From contig JAFWRM010000001.1 of assembly GCA_017519975.1 (NCBI GenBank), positions 1-64,000 of the forward strand: 64,000 nucleotides of DNA. The letters are read 5' to 3'. This document shows positions 15,430-24,208 of this stretch, in pieces. Each line of letters opens with the position of its first letter. Position 1 is the stretch's first letter. The position numbers and the translations under genes are program-made. The stretch is from Oscillospiraceae bacterium. Lineage in GTDB: Bacteria; Bacillota; Clostridia; Oscillospirales; Oscillospiraceae. The notes below the pieces were generated by a model. It searched no databases. It was not told the DNA's origin and worked only from the letters and a program-made list of their open reading frames with translations.

Positions 15430-18336
15430 TCAGCCGCCGCAGTCGGCGCACCCGGAACCGGTCACCAGATGGGACCAGTCGTCGGCGCTGTCGCTTACGC
15501 TGAAGCTCTCACCCTCCGCGCAGCGGGCGGCCGCCGCCAGCTGGGAGGCGTAGATCTCGTTGCGCTTTTCCGCGATCATCGCCTGGGTGATGTATCTTCC
15601 GTCTTCGGTATAGGCCTCTTCCTCCGGGATGCGTTCGATGCGCACGGCGCACACCTTGTACTCCGGCGCCCGCGCGATGCTGTCCAGCGCGTTGTTGGTC
15701 AGCCAGTTGCAGTTGCCGTCCAGGAAATGGAAGGGCATCCAGACTTCGCCCCGGCTCGTCTTATCGGAGACTCTGGCTTCCGACGAGATCGTGCCCCGGC
15801 GGGAGGATACGCGGATGCGCTCTCCGTCGCGGATGCCGGCTTCCGCCGCGTCCTCGGTGTTGATCTCTATGTAGGAGTGGCCGCTGATCTCCATCAGACC
15901 GGGGGTCTTGTCCGTCATTGCCATGGCGTTGTAGTGGTACAGATTGCGTCCCGTCATCATCAGCAGGGGGTATTCCTCATCCGGCAGTTCCTGCGAAGGC
16001 TTGTACTCCGCCAGATAATAGTCGCCCTTGCCTCTGCTGAACAGGCCCACGTGCATGATCCGGGTACCGGGATGATCCTTCGAGGTGCACGGCCACTGCA
16101 GGCCCTGCCCCGCGATCTCCGGGCTGTCCAGCCGTTCGTGGGATATGCCGGCAAAGGACGGCGTCACAGACGCGATCTCGTCCATGATCTGCGCGGCGGT
16201 CAGATACGGCTGAGGATAGCCCATCCGGTTCATGATATCCGTGAAGATATCCGTATCCAGACGCTGGTTCCCGGGCACCGTCACCGCCCGGCGCACACGC
16301 TGCACGCGGCGCTCGGAAGCGGAGAACGTACCCTCCTTCTCGGCAAAGGAGCGGCCGGGCAGGACCACGTCGGCCAGCTTGGCCGTTTCGGTCATGAACA
16401 GCTCGTCCACCACCAGGAAATCCAGACTCTTCAACGCGCGAAGCACGTGATGGGTGTCCGGATCGGTGCGCATCGGGTCCTCACCGAAGATGAACAGGCC
16501 CTTGATCTTTCCTTCGATCATGGCGGGGAAGCAGTCCGTGGCCTTGATACCGGGATTCGGATCCAGCGGAACGCCCCAGGCCTTCTCGAACTTCTCCCGG
16601 ATCTCGGGAACATGCACCTTCTGGTAGCCGGGATAATCGGTGGGCATGGCGCCCATGTCGCACGCACCCTGTACGTTGTTCTGTCCGCGGATGGGGTTCA
16701 CGCCGCATCCGGGGCGGCCCAGTTTCCCCGTCACCATTGCGAGGTTGGACAGGGACATGACGCCTTCCGTACCGGTGGAATGCTCGGTAACGCCGAGGCA
16801 ATACAGAATGGGAGCTCTGTCGGCTGTCGCGTACAGACGGGCTGCCGCACGCAGATCATCGGGATCCACATGGCAGATCCCGCCGACATACTCGGGGGTA
16901 TACTTCTTTACAAGTTCCTTCAGCTGAGCGCATCTTTCGGCGTCCGTACGCGTTTCGATGAACTCCCTGTTCTCCAGACCTTCCTCGAAGATCACGTGGA
17001 GCAGGCCGTTGACGAAAGCCACGTTGGTGCCGGGCTTCAGCTTCAGGTGGATATCCGCCTGCTTGGCCAGGTCGATATCGCGGGGATCGGCGACGATCAG
17101 TCGGGCGCCTCTGCGCACCGCCGCGCGCAGCTGCATGCCGAGGACCGGATGCGCCTCTTCAGAGTTGGAGCCGACGATCATGATCACGTCGGATTCCTGT
17201 GTGATATCCTGCACGGTGTTGGTCATCGCGCCGGAGCCCAGAGTTGTCGCCAGACCGGAGACTGTCGGGGCGTGTCAGACGCGCGCACAGTTGTCGGTGT
17301 TGTTGGAACCGAAGGCTGTGCGGACCATTTTCTGCAGCATGTAGATATCTTCGTTGGTGCTCCGGGAACAGGCAAAGCCTGCCAGAGCATTGCCGCCGTA
17401 CTCTGCCTTTATCACGGAGAAGCGGCTCGCGACCAGATCCAGCGCCTCGTCCCAGGAGGCCTTGCGGAACTCGCCGGTCGCGCGGTCCCGGATCAGAGGA
17501 TCGGTAAGCCGGTCTCCGGAGGAGACGAACTTATACGATCCGAACCGGCCCTTGACGCACAGCCTGCCGCGGTTGGTCGGGCCGTCGGCCCCCTCCACGT
17601 CCAGGATGCGGTTGTCTCTGACCAGCAGATCCATCTGGCAGCCGATGGCGCAGTGGGGGCAGGTCGTCCGGACCCGCTGCACGTCCCAGCTCCGGTAATC
17701 CCGGGAGGGCTTCTTGAACAGCGCGCCGGTGGGGCACGCCTCGGCACAGTTGCCGCAGGATTCGCACAGCGTCTGCTTCCAGTCCTCCCCGAAGGGAGCG
17801 CCGATCACGGTAAAGGTGCCGGCTTTCTTCAGTTCGATGGCCTTGCGCCCGCTGACCTTTCCGCACGCGGAAACGCAGCGCTGGCAGTGGATGCAAAGAT
17901 CCGGCCGGTAGCCCAGGAAGGGATTCTCCGTCTTTTCCTCGGCGGGAACGTCCGCCCGGGTGCCGACGTAGGTGGTGTTGCATACGCCGTATTCGTTGCA
18001 TACGGCCTGCAGTTCGCACACGCCGTTGGACGGGCACGAAAAACAGTCCTGATGGTGGTTGGAAAGCAACAGGTCCAGGACCGTTTTCCTGGCCTCCACC
18101 ACCCGCGGGCTCATGGTCTGAACGACCATGCCGTCCCTGACCGGGGTGTTGCACGCCGTGGGAAGCTTGTCCATGCCGTCCACTTCCACTACGCAGAGGC
18201 GGCAGGAGCCGACGTTGCTGACGTTCTCCAGCCAGCACAGGGTCGGTATGCGTATGCCGTTTTCCCGCGCCGCCTGCAGAATGGTCCTGCCTTCCTCGAC
18301 CGATACCGTTCTGCCGTCTATGGTTATGGAGATCAT
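15430..18336 (-). CDS. fdhA: Selenocysteine-containing formate dehydrogenase, molybdopterin subunit with NuoG-like N-terminus
   Basis: A 968-residue Mo/W-bis-MGD oxidoreductase interconverting formate and CO2. The frame crosses one TGA (17277-17275) at residue 354, in NCARV-U-HAPTV, the position of the catalytic selenocysteine in E. coli FdhF. Domains in order: a [2Fe-2S] ferredoxin (Cys34, 45, 48, 62), a His-Cys3 [4Fe-4S] site (His95, Cys98, 101, 107), a two-cluster ferredoxin (Cys148-158 and 191-201), the active-site [4Fe-4S] (Cys226, 229, 233, 260), and the catalytic and cofactor-binding domains. The extended N-terminus belongs to NAD(H)- or hydrogenase-linked forms, but no NuoE/F-like partners lie next to it. 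The start at 18336 was chosen by domain length; an ATG at 18348 directly abuts AGGAGG. Confidence 0.95.
17240..17277 (-). promoter_or_regulatory. SECIS element of fdhA
   Basis: Immediately 3' of the TGA, GTCTCC (17262-17257) and GGCGAC (17251-17246) form a stem with one mismatch closing a GGTCT apical loop (17256-17252). Exactly 18 nt separate the TGA from the loop, the same as in E. coli fdhF, whose loop also contains GGUCU. This is the RNA that SelB binds to recode UGA. Confidence 0.9.
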
Positions 18337-18428
18337 CTTCCGCTGCATCCTCCTTTCTACTGACGCGGGCCGCGCGGAACGCGTCCGCCGGGCCGCCGGG
18401 AATGCGCCCGCCGTCCGGCGGGCAGGGG

Positions 18429-18457
18429 AATATGGATACAACCACGTTAATTGTAAA
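18429..18457 (-). promoter_or_regulatory. Possible promoter of fdhA
   Basis: TTTACA (18452-18457), 17-base spacer and CATATT (18429-18434) on the minus strand. The -10 matches the consensus at four of six positions. The leader to the start would be about 85 nt. Confidence 0.45.
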
Positions 18458-18503
18458 CGAATCGGCGGAAAACAGCAAGAGCGAATCTCATTTTCTTCCC
18501 GGG

Positions 18504-18537
18504 AAAAATCCCCGGACCTTTTCCGCGGCCCGGGGAT
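18504..18537 (-). terminator. Terminator of the LysR-family gene
   Basis: ATCCCCGG (18508-18515) pairs with CCGGGGAT (18530-18537); the minus strand continues TTTTTCCC. Confidence 0.85.
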
Positions 18538-18549
18538 CCTGGCGCGTTT

Positions 18550-19443
18550 TCACGGCGACGCGTGCGCCTTTACGTAATCGATGAACCGTGCGGCTCCCGT
18601 TTTCAGTACGCCGTCGCTTCTCTGCACGAGGTACAGCTCCCTCTCCGCGCCCTCCGCCGGCAGTTCGAAGGTCAGAAGGCGCCCCTCTTCCGTCTCTCTG
18701 GCCACGCTTCGGTCGGACATCACGGCCACGCCGATCCCGGCGGCCACCAGATTCTTCAGTGCCTCCGGATCCGATACCTGCCCGGCGCTCCGGCGGCGGC
18801 CGGGTCCCAGACCCAGCTGCTCCAGCAGCCGCTCCGCTGCCCCCTGACTGCCGCTTCCGGCCTCCCGGGTCAGAAACGGCGTGCGCGCCAGTTCCTCCCG
18901 CGGGAGCAGCCCGCGGCTTTTCCATCCGAGGAAAGGTTCCGCGGCCGCGGTGACCAGCACCAGTCGATCCCGCGCCAGCGGCGTGAACAGCAGGTCGCGG
19001 TCGTCGCTGCGGGCCCCGGTGAAGCCGACGTCCATCGTCCCCCGGGTCACGCCCTCCAGCACGGCGCCGCTGTCCGTCTGCACCAGCACCGTGCGCACCT
19101 GCGGGCACTCCTCCCGGAACCCCGTCAGGATATCCGGCAGCAGACTGGTGGCCGGGACGGTGGACGTGCCCACGCACACCTCGCCGTCGTCCTTTCTCAG
19201 CCTCCGCAGGGCGGCTTCGCGCAGGGAGAGGATCTGCAAGGCGTACTCGTACAGCAGCCGCCCGCTGTCCGTCAGATCGACGGCGTGGGTGGAGCGGACC
19301 ACCAGCTTCGTTCTCAGTTCCTGCTCCAGATCCCGTATGTGCAGGCTGACGGTGGGCTGGGAGACGAAAAGCCGCTCCGCCGCCCGGGTGAAGCTGCGGC
19401 ATTCCGCCACGGCGGCAAAGGACTGCAGCTGCTTAAATTCCAT
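18550..19443 (-). CDS. LysR-family transcriptional regulator
   Basis: A 297-residue protein with an N-terminal winged helix-turn-helix (SFTRAAERLFVSQPTVSLHI, about residues 17-36). The periplasmic-binding-like effector domain follows (about 90-295). Such regulators are tetramers that bind T-N11-A sites and respond to a small ligand. Its start lies 11 bases inside the end of the cysteine desulfurase gene, so the two are one operon. It sits between that enzyme and fdhA, with the YedE-SelD operon diverging upstream. Control of selenium or sulfur supply is therefore the likely role, by context only. Confidence 0.88.
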   Translation of the reverse strand: MEFKQLQSFAAVAECRSFTRAAERLFVSQPTVSLHIRDLEQELRTKLVVRSTHAVDLTDSGRLLYEYALQILSLREAALRRLRKDDGEVCVGTSTVPATSLLPDILTGFREECPQVRTVLVQTDSGAVLEGVTRGTMDVGFTGARSDDRDLLFTPLARDRLVLVTAAAEPFLGWKSRGLLPREELARTPFLTREAGSGSQGAAERLLEQLGLGPGRRRSAGQVSDPEALKNLVAAGIGVAVMSDRSVARETEEGRLLTFELPAEGAERELYLVQRSDGVLKTGAARFIDYVKAHASP

Positions 19444-20596
19444 GCCCGATCTCCTCCAGTGCTCCTACGGCCGCCGCGACCTGCTCCGGCGTGTTCCACC
19501 ATCCGAAGGAAAAGCGCACCGTCCCCTCGGGGAACGTGCCCAGCGTCCGGTGAGCCGCCGGCGCGCAGTGCAGGCCGACCCGGGTCATGATCCCATATTT
19601 CTCATCCAGGCGGCAGGCCCACTCCGCCGGATCCCCCCGCAGCATCCGCAGGGAAACGACGCCCGTCCTCCCCTGCACGCCGGGCAGGCCGACGGGGACC
19701 AGCACACCTTCCGCAGTCAGCCCCTCCAGGCCCTCCAGAAACGCCTGCGTCAATTCCTGTTCATGGGCGTACACGCGGGCGAGCCCGGTGCGCCTGAGCC
19801 ACAGAAGGCCGGCGCGCAGACCCATGATGCCCGGCAGGTTCAGCGTTCCGGCCTCCAGCCGGTCCGGCATGAAGTCCGGGACCTGCTCCGTGTGGCTCAC
19901 GCTGCCCGTGCCTCCGGAGATCAGCGGCTCCATCCGGGCGGCGAGCCCCTCCCGCAGGACCAGACCTCCGATCCCCTGGGGCCCCAGCAGTCCCTTGTGC
20001 CCGGTGAAGCACAGAACGTCGACATTCATCGCCTGCACATCGATCGGCAGTACCCCCGCCGTCTGAGCGCAGTCGACGATGAAAAGCAGGCCGTGGGCCC
20101 GGCAGAAGGCGCCGACCTTTTCCAACGGCGTCACCGTCCCGCACACGTTGCTGGCGTGGGTCATCACCACCGCCCGCGTCTCCGGCCGCAGGCACTCCTC
20201 CAGGCGATCCGTCCGCAGTTCTCCCCGCTCCGTACAGGGGCACCGGGTGAACGAAACGCCGTGCCTTTCCAGCTGGCGCAGCGGGCGCATCACGGCGTTG
20301 TGCTCCATGGAGGAGGTGATCACATGGTCCCCTTCCCGCAGCAGCCCCTTGAGCGCCGCGTTCAGGCTCTGCGTCACGTTCGCCGTGAACGCCACGTTCC
20401 GGCATTCGGGAGCCCCGAACAGCTCCGCCAGAAGAACGCGCGTCTCATATACCGCCTCCTCCGCCGCGTAGGCGCTGCGGTAACTCCCGCGCCCTACGTT
20501 CGCTCCCACGCCCGTCATGTAATCCTGCACCGCCCGGGCCACCTCTTCCGGCTTCGGAAAGGTGGTGGCGGCGTTATCCATGTAGATCGGCTCCAT
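19433..20596 (-). CDS. Class V aminotransferase, cysteine desulfurase/selenocysteine lyase type
   Basis: A 387-residue PLP enzyme. The N-terminus IYMDNAATTFPKP is typical of the short cysteine desulfurase clade often found beside selenium genes. The PLP lysine is in CFTGHKGLLGPQG. The mobile-loop Cys may be in GLHCAPAAH near the C-terminus, where this clade carries it. It should remove sulfur (or selenium) from cysteine (or selenocysteine) as a persulfide or perselenide for transfer to a carrier. A start at 20596 with AGGAGG eight bases ahead is clear. It diverges from the YedE-TusA-DUF3343-SelD operon. Confidence 0.87.
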   Translation of the reverse strand: MEPIYMDNAATTFPKPEEVARAVQDYMTGVGANVGRGSYRSAYAAEEAVYETRVLLAELFGAPECRNVAFTANVTQSLNAALKGLLREGDHVITSSMEHNAVMRPLRQLERHGVSFTRCPCTERGELRTDRLEECLRPETRAVVMTHASNVCGTVTPLEKVGAFCRAHGLLFIVDCAQTAGVLPIDVQAMNVDVLCFTGHKGLLGPQGIGGLVLREGLAARMEPLISGGTGSVSHTEQVPDFMPDRLEAGTLNLPGIMGLRAGLLWLRRTGLARVYAHEQELTQAFLEGLEGLTAEGVLVPVGLPGVQGRTGVVSLRMLRGDPAEWACRLDEKYGIMTRVGLHCAPAAHRTLGTFPEGTVRFSFGWWNTPEQVAAAVGALEEIGHGI

Positions 20597-20627
20597 GCGA
20601 CGTTCCTCCTCAGGTCCTGTTATCAGA

Positions 20628-20656
20628 ATCATAAATGAACGTCATCGATAAATCAA
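20628..20656 (-). promoter_or_regulatory. Promoter of the desulfurase-LysR operon
   Basis: TTGATT (20651-20656), 17-base spacer and TATGAT (20628-20633) on the minus strand. Confidence 0.68.
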
Positions 20657-20668
20657 TAACCATAATTG
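20654..20668. promoter_or_regulatory. Near-palindrome between divergent selenium-gene promoters
   Basis: CAATAACCATAATTG is an imperfect 15-base palindrome that overlaps the -35 boxes of both divergent promoters (20651-20656 and 20666-20671). Its length and place suit a LysR-type site; the regulator is encoded in one of the two operons. Confidence 0.4.
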
Positions 20669-20695
20669 GATTTTCCCCCCTTCCATCGGTATAAT
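20666..20695 (+). promoter_or_regulatory. Promoter of the YedE-SelD operon
   Basis: TTGGAT (20666-20671), 18-base spacer and perfect TATAAT (20690-20695). Confidence 0.72.
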
Positions 20696-20743
20696 GACAG
20701 CAGAACCTCCCCGCTGACGGGAGAAAAAAGGAGAGATATCTGC

Positions 20744-21829
20744 ATGAAACTGAAGGACAGAAAGCTCGGCATCATCCTCGCCGGGGCTGTCATGGGGGGC
20801 ATCGCCGCGCTTCTGGCGTTTTTCGGCAACCCCTCCAACATGGGCTTCTGCATCGCGTGCTTCATCCGCGATACCGCCGGAGGCCTCGGGCTGCACAGGG
20901 CGGCCGCGGTGCAGTACATCCGGCCGGAGATCATCGGCATCGTACTGGGCAGCACCGTGTGCGCGCTGGCCTCGAAGGAGTTCCGTCCCAAGGGCGGCAG
21001 CGCCCCCTTCACCCGGCTGATCCTGGGCTTTTTCGTCATGATCGGCTGTCTCATGTTCCTGGGCTGCCCTTTCCGGATGGTCATCCGTCTGGCGGGCGGG
21101 GACGTGAACGCCGTCTTCGGCCTGGTCGGATTCGTGCTGGGCATTCTGGCCAGCGTATTCTTTCTGAACAAGGGCTATTCGCTGAAGCGTTCCTATAAGC
21201 AGCCCGTACTGGAGGGCGCGGCCATGCCCGTCGTTCAGATCGTTTTCCTGATCCTTCTGATCGCGGCCCCTGCCTTCATCCTGTTCACCGAAGCCGGCGG
21301 CGGCCCCGGCGCGAAGCACGCCGCCATCGCCATCAGCCTGGCCGCCGGCCTGATCGTCGGCGCTCTGGCCCAGCGCACCCGCATGTGCATGGTGGGAGGC
21401 TTCCGCGACGTTTTCCTGTTCCGTGATTTCCGCCTGCTGTGCGGCGGCGTCGCGCTGTTCGTCACCTGCCTGATCGTGAACCTGATCCTCAACGGCGCGA
21501 CGGACGGCACCTTCTTCAAGCTCGGCATGGCGGAGCAGCCCGTCGCCCACACCGACTGGCTGTGGAACGGCCTCGGCATGCTGCTGTGCGGCTTCGGCTG
21601 CGTGCTGCTCGGCGGGTGCCCGATGCGCCAGCTGGTACTGACCGGCGAGGGCAACAGCGACAGCGCCATCACCGTGGTCGGTCTCAGCCTCGGCGCGGCC
21701 TTTGCCCACAACTTCGGCCTGGCTTCCAGCGCCGCCGGCCCCACCGCCGCCGGTAAGATCGCCGTCGTGATCGGCATCGTCGTCGCGGCCGTGATCGCCT
21801 GCTGCAACACCTTTGGAAAGAAAAACTGA
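20744..21829 (+). CDS. yedE: YedE/FdhT-like selenium-metabolism membrane protein
   Basis: A 361-residue integral membrane protein with about nine to ten helices. It carries the Cys-bearing conserved segments of the YeeE/YedE family: FCIACFIRD, LGCPFRMV, RMCMVGGFRD and GGCPMRQLVLTGEGN. The last two match the selenium-linked YedE branch. Relatives import thiosulfate or are thought to pass selenium across the membrane; the Cys residues in the two pseudo-repeats would relay the chalcogen. It leads a four-gene operon ending in selD, which supports selenium uptake. The start at 20744 follows AAAGGAGAGAT. Confidence 0.88.
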   Translation: MKLKDRKLGIILAGAVMGGIAALLAFFGNPSNMGFCIACFIRDTAGGLGLHRAAAVQYIRPEIIGIVLGSTVCALASKEFRPKGGSAPFTRLILGFFVMIGCLMFLGCPFRMVIRLAGGDVNAVFGLVGFVLGILASVFFLNKGYSLKRSYKQPVLEGAAMPVVQIVFLILLIAAPAFILFTEAGGGPGAKHAAIAISLAAGLIVGALAQRTRMCMVGGFRDVFLFRDFRLLCGGVALFVTCLIVNLILNGATDGTFFKLGMAEQPVAHTDWLWNGLGMLLCGFGCVLLGGCPMRQLVLTGEGNSDSAITVVGLSLGAAFAHNFGLASSAAGPTAAGKIAVVIGIVVAAVIACCNTFGKKN

Positions 21830-21843
21830 ACGGAGGAAAGAAA

Positions 21844-22050
21844 ATGACCAGAGTAGACGCCAGAGGGCTCTCCTGCCCGGAACCCGTCGTGATGCTCCGC
21901 AACGCCATGGCTTCCGGTGAGGACGCCTATGAGATCGTCGTGGACAATACCGTATCCCGCGAGAACGTGACCCGCTTTGCCGAACACCAGGGCTACGCCG
22001 TGAGCGTGGCCGAAGCCGACGGCGAATACACGCTGACGCTGAAGCGCTGA
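21844..22050 (+). CDS. TusA/SirA-like sulfur (selenium) carrier, YedF N-domain type
   Basis: A 68-residue TusA-fold protein with the carrier motif RGLSCPEPVV; the single Cys is residue 12. Many clostridial YedF proteins are about 200 residues with a DsrE-like C-terminal half. Here only the TusA half is present and a DUF3343 gene follows. Placed between YedE and SelD, it is the best candidate to accept selenium as a perselenide on the Cys. GGAGGAAAG binding site. Confidence 0.88.
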   Translation: MTRVDARGLSCPEPVVMLRNAMASGEDAYEIVVDNTVSRENVTRFAEHQGYAVSVAEADGEYTLTLKR

Positions 22051-22054
22051 CCCC

Positions 22055-22300
22055 GTGGAAGCCATCGCCACCTTCTATTCCCACTTCGGGGCCGTCCGCT
22101 TCCGGAAGCTGTGCGCCGAGGCCGGGTGGCCGGCCGCCATGGCGCCCGTTCCCCGGTCGCTGAGCAGCAGCTGCGGCACCTGCGTCCGTTTCACGGGCGA
22201 GGCCATGAGCCCCATCCTTCCGGTGCCGGAAGAGGTGGAACAGATCGTACAGGACACCGGCGGCGGCTATGTGCCGCTGTACCGGGCGGAGAACAGCTGA
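22055..22300 (+). CDS. DUF3343 protein, putative Se/S carrier-like
   Basis: An 81-residue protein starting at GTG four bases after the carrier gene, with the family motif PVPRSLSSSCGTCVRF. The Cys pair in SSCGTC could hold a chalcogen. DUF3343 genes recur beside SelD/YedF/YedE in anaerobic Firmicutes, but the function is not established. Tight spacing on both sides makes it part of the YedE-SelD transcript. Confidence 0.82.
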   Translation: MEAIATFYSHFGAVRFRKLCAEAGWPAAMAPVPRSLSSSCGTCVRFTGEAMSPILPVPEEVEQIVQDTGGGYVPLYRAENS

Positions 22301-22307
22301 GGTACCC

Positions 22308-23348
22308 ATGGAAACGGAAGTAAAACTGACAAAACTGGCCAGCTGCGCCGGCTGCGGCGCCAAGGTCGGCGCAGGAACGCTGGCCCGCCTGCTGGAGGGA
22401 TTCGAGACCCGATACGACCCGAACCTGATCGTAGGCTACGACAAGAGCGACGACGCCAGCGTATACGTGCTGGATGAGAACACGGCTCTGGTACAGACCA
22501 CGGACTTTTTCCCGCCCATCGTGGACGATCCGTATCTGTACGGCCGCATCGCCGCCGTGAACGCCCTGAGCGACGTGTACGCCATGGGCGGCGAACCGAA
22601 GCTGGCCCTGAACATCATGTGCGTGACGGACGCCATGGAAAAGTCCACCGTGCAGGAGATCCTGCGGGGCGGCTACGGTGCGGCCTACGAGGCCGGCGCC
22701 ATCATCACCGGCGGCCACACCATCTCCGGCGCCGAGCCGATCTACGGGCTGGCCGTATCCGGCTTCGTACATCCGCAGAAGGTGCTGACCAACAGCGGCG
22801 CGAGGCCCGGAGACGTGCTGATCCTGACGAAGCCGCTGGGCATCGGCGTTCTGACGACCTCCGCGAAGGCCGGCATGGTGGACGGGCCCGTGCTGACGCG
22901 CATCTACGATCAGATGGCGCAGCTGAACAAGGCCGCCCGCGACGTCATGGTGCGCTTTCCCGTGCACAGCTGTACGGACGTGACCGGCTTTGCCCTGCTG
23001 GGCCACAGCTTCGAAATGGCCCAGGGAAGCGGCGTGACCGTCCATCTGCAGGCGGGCCGCGTGCCCTTCCATCCGGAGGCCTACGATCTGGCGGACATGG
23101 GCTTCATCCCCGCCGGCGCCTACCGGAACCGCGACTACGCGGAACCGGGGGTAACGGTGAAGGCGGACGTCAGCCGGGCGATGCTGGATCTGATGTACGA
23201 CCCTCAGACCAGCGGCGGCCTGCTGATGGCTGTCGGCGAAGAACGTTCCGAAGAGCTGCTGCGGCAGCTGCGGGACGCCGTTCCCTGCGCCGCCGTGATC
23301 GGCTACGTTACGGATTACACGGAAAACAGCATCCTCATCGAAGCGTGA
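22308..23348 (+). CDS. selD: Selenide, water dikinase (selenophosphate synthetase)
   Basis: A 346-residue enzyme making selenophosphate, the donor for SelA, from selenide and ATP. The glycine-rich N-terminal catalytic loop reads CAGCGAK: Cys16 stands where E. coli has Cys17 or many anaerobes have Sec, Lys19 is kept, and the neighbouring second Cys is Ala18. The PurM-like ATP site includes YDKSDDASV and TTDFFPP, and the C-terminal domain contains YDPQTSGG. The start at 22308 follows a weak GAGGTACCC site. It ends the YedE operon and has a very strong terminator. Confidence 0.97.
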   Translation: METEVKLTKLASCAGCGAKVGAGTLARLLEGFETRYDPNLIVGYDKSDDASVYVLDENTALVQTTDFFPPIVDDPYLYGRIAAVNALSDVYAMGGEPKLALNIMCVTDAMEKSTVQEILRGGYGAAYEAGAIITGGHTISGAEPIYGLAVSGFVHPQKVLTNSGARPGDVLILTKPLGIGVLTTSAKAGMVDGPVLTRIYDQMAQLNKAARDVMVRFPVHSCTDVTGFALLGHSFEMAQGSGVTVHLQAGRVPFHPEAYDLADMGFIPAGAYRNRDYAEPGVTVKADVSRAMLDLMYDPQTSGGLLMAVGEERSEELLRQLRDAVPCAAVIGYVTDYTENSILIEA

Positions 23349-23365
23349 ACCAGACACCCGAACAG

Positions 23366-23403
23366 AAAACGCTCTCCCCGGCGGCCGCCGGGGAGAGCGT
23401 TTT
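23366..23403. terminator. Bidirectional terminator between selD and the SDR gene
   Basis: A perfect 38-base palindrome (two 19-base arms, 23366-23384 and 23385-23403) beginning with A4 and ending with T4, followed by CCTTTTTCC. It serves both convergent operons. Confidence 0.93.
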
Positions 23404-23426
23404 TCCTTTTTCCGTGCTTTTCCGAT

Positions 23427-24188
23427 TCAGTTGCTGATGGTCACGCCGCCGTCGATCACCAGATTCTGGCCCGTAACGAAGGAGGATTCGTCGGAGCCCA
23501 GATACACGGCGCCGTAGGCGATGTCTTCCGGCTCGCCGAGACGGCCCACCATGCACACGGTGTCGATCATGCCCTGCTGGGCCTCCTTGCTGTTCTTCAC
23601 CCAGTCCGGCGTCATGTTCGTGTTGATGGGGCCGGGCAGGATGCAGTTCACGCGGATGCCCTTGCGGGCGAACTCCTTGGCCACGTTCCGAGAGAGGTTG
23701 GTCACGGCCGCCTTCATGGCGCCGTAGAAATAGGCGTTCACCTCTGGCCAGACGGAGGAGATGGAGGCCACGTTGATGATGTTGCCGCGGCCGGCCTTTA
23801 CCATCTCCGGGATGAAGGCCTGCATCGTCCAGATGTAGGCGCGGCAGTTGGTCTGGGTGATGAGCTCGAAATCCTCGTCGTTCTGTTCCAGGAACGGCTT
23901 GTGCACCAGCACGCCGGCGCAGTTGAACAGGATATCCACCCGGCCGTACTTTTCATAGGCGGCGTTCTTCAGGTTCTCGATATCCTCCTTCTTCGTCACG
24001 TCACAGCGGACGAACACGGCCTCACCGCCGTTTTCACGGATCTTCGCGGCGGTCGCTTCTCCCTTTTCGGCGTTGCGGCCCACCAGCACGACGCTGGCGC
24101 CCTCGGCGGCGTACATGACGGCAACGGCTTCCCCGATGCCGGAGGTGGCGCCGGTCACTACGGCGACCTTGTCCTTCAGTCTGTTCAT
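23427..24188 (-). CDS. Short-chain dehydrogenase/reductase of the AOR operon
   Basis: A 253-residue classical SDR. The cofactor loop is TGATSGIGEAV, NCAG replaces the usual NNAG, and the catalytic Ser lies in NVASISSVW with YxxxK as YFYGAMK. The C-terminus ends GQNLVIDGGVTISN, like FabG and hydroxysteroid dehydrogenases. It follows the AOR-family gene by 20 bases. The trio suggests linked aldehyde or acid and alcohol or ketone redox on one substrate; the substrate is not readable. Confidence 0.9.
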   Translation of the reverse strand: MNRLKDKVAVVTGATSGIGEAVAVMYAAEGASVVLVGRNAEKGEATAAKIRENGGEAVFVRCDVTKKEDIENLKNAAYEKYGRVDILFNCAGVLVHKPFLEQNDEDFELITQTNCRAYIWTMQAFIPEMVKAGRGNIINVASISSVWPEVNAYFYGAMKAAVTNLSRNVAKEFARKGIRVNCILPGPINTNMTPDWVKNSKEAQQGMIDTVCMVGRLGEPEDIAYGAVYLGSDESSFVTGQNLVIDGGVTISN

Positions 24189-24208
24189 GGCATTTTACCC
24201 CCTGTGTA

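Noticed and set aside
17275-17277. Premature stop making fdhA a pseudogene
   Set aside because: The TGA is at the catalytic Sec position, has a matching SECIS, and selA, selB, selC and selD are all present.
15469-18363. A 964-codon open frame on the plus strand over fdhA
   Set aside because: It is antisense to fdhA, which has all cofactor motifs, a SECIS and Sec codon. High-GC codon bias keeps the opposite strand open. It has no recognisable domain and no ribosome binding site.
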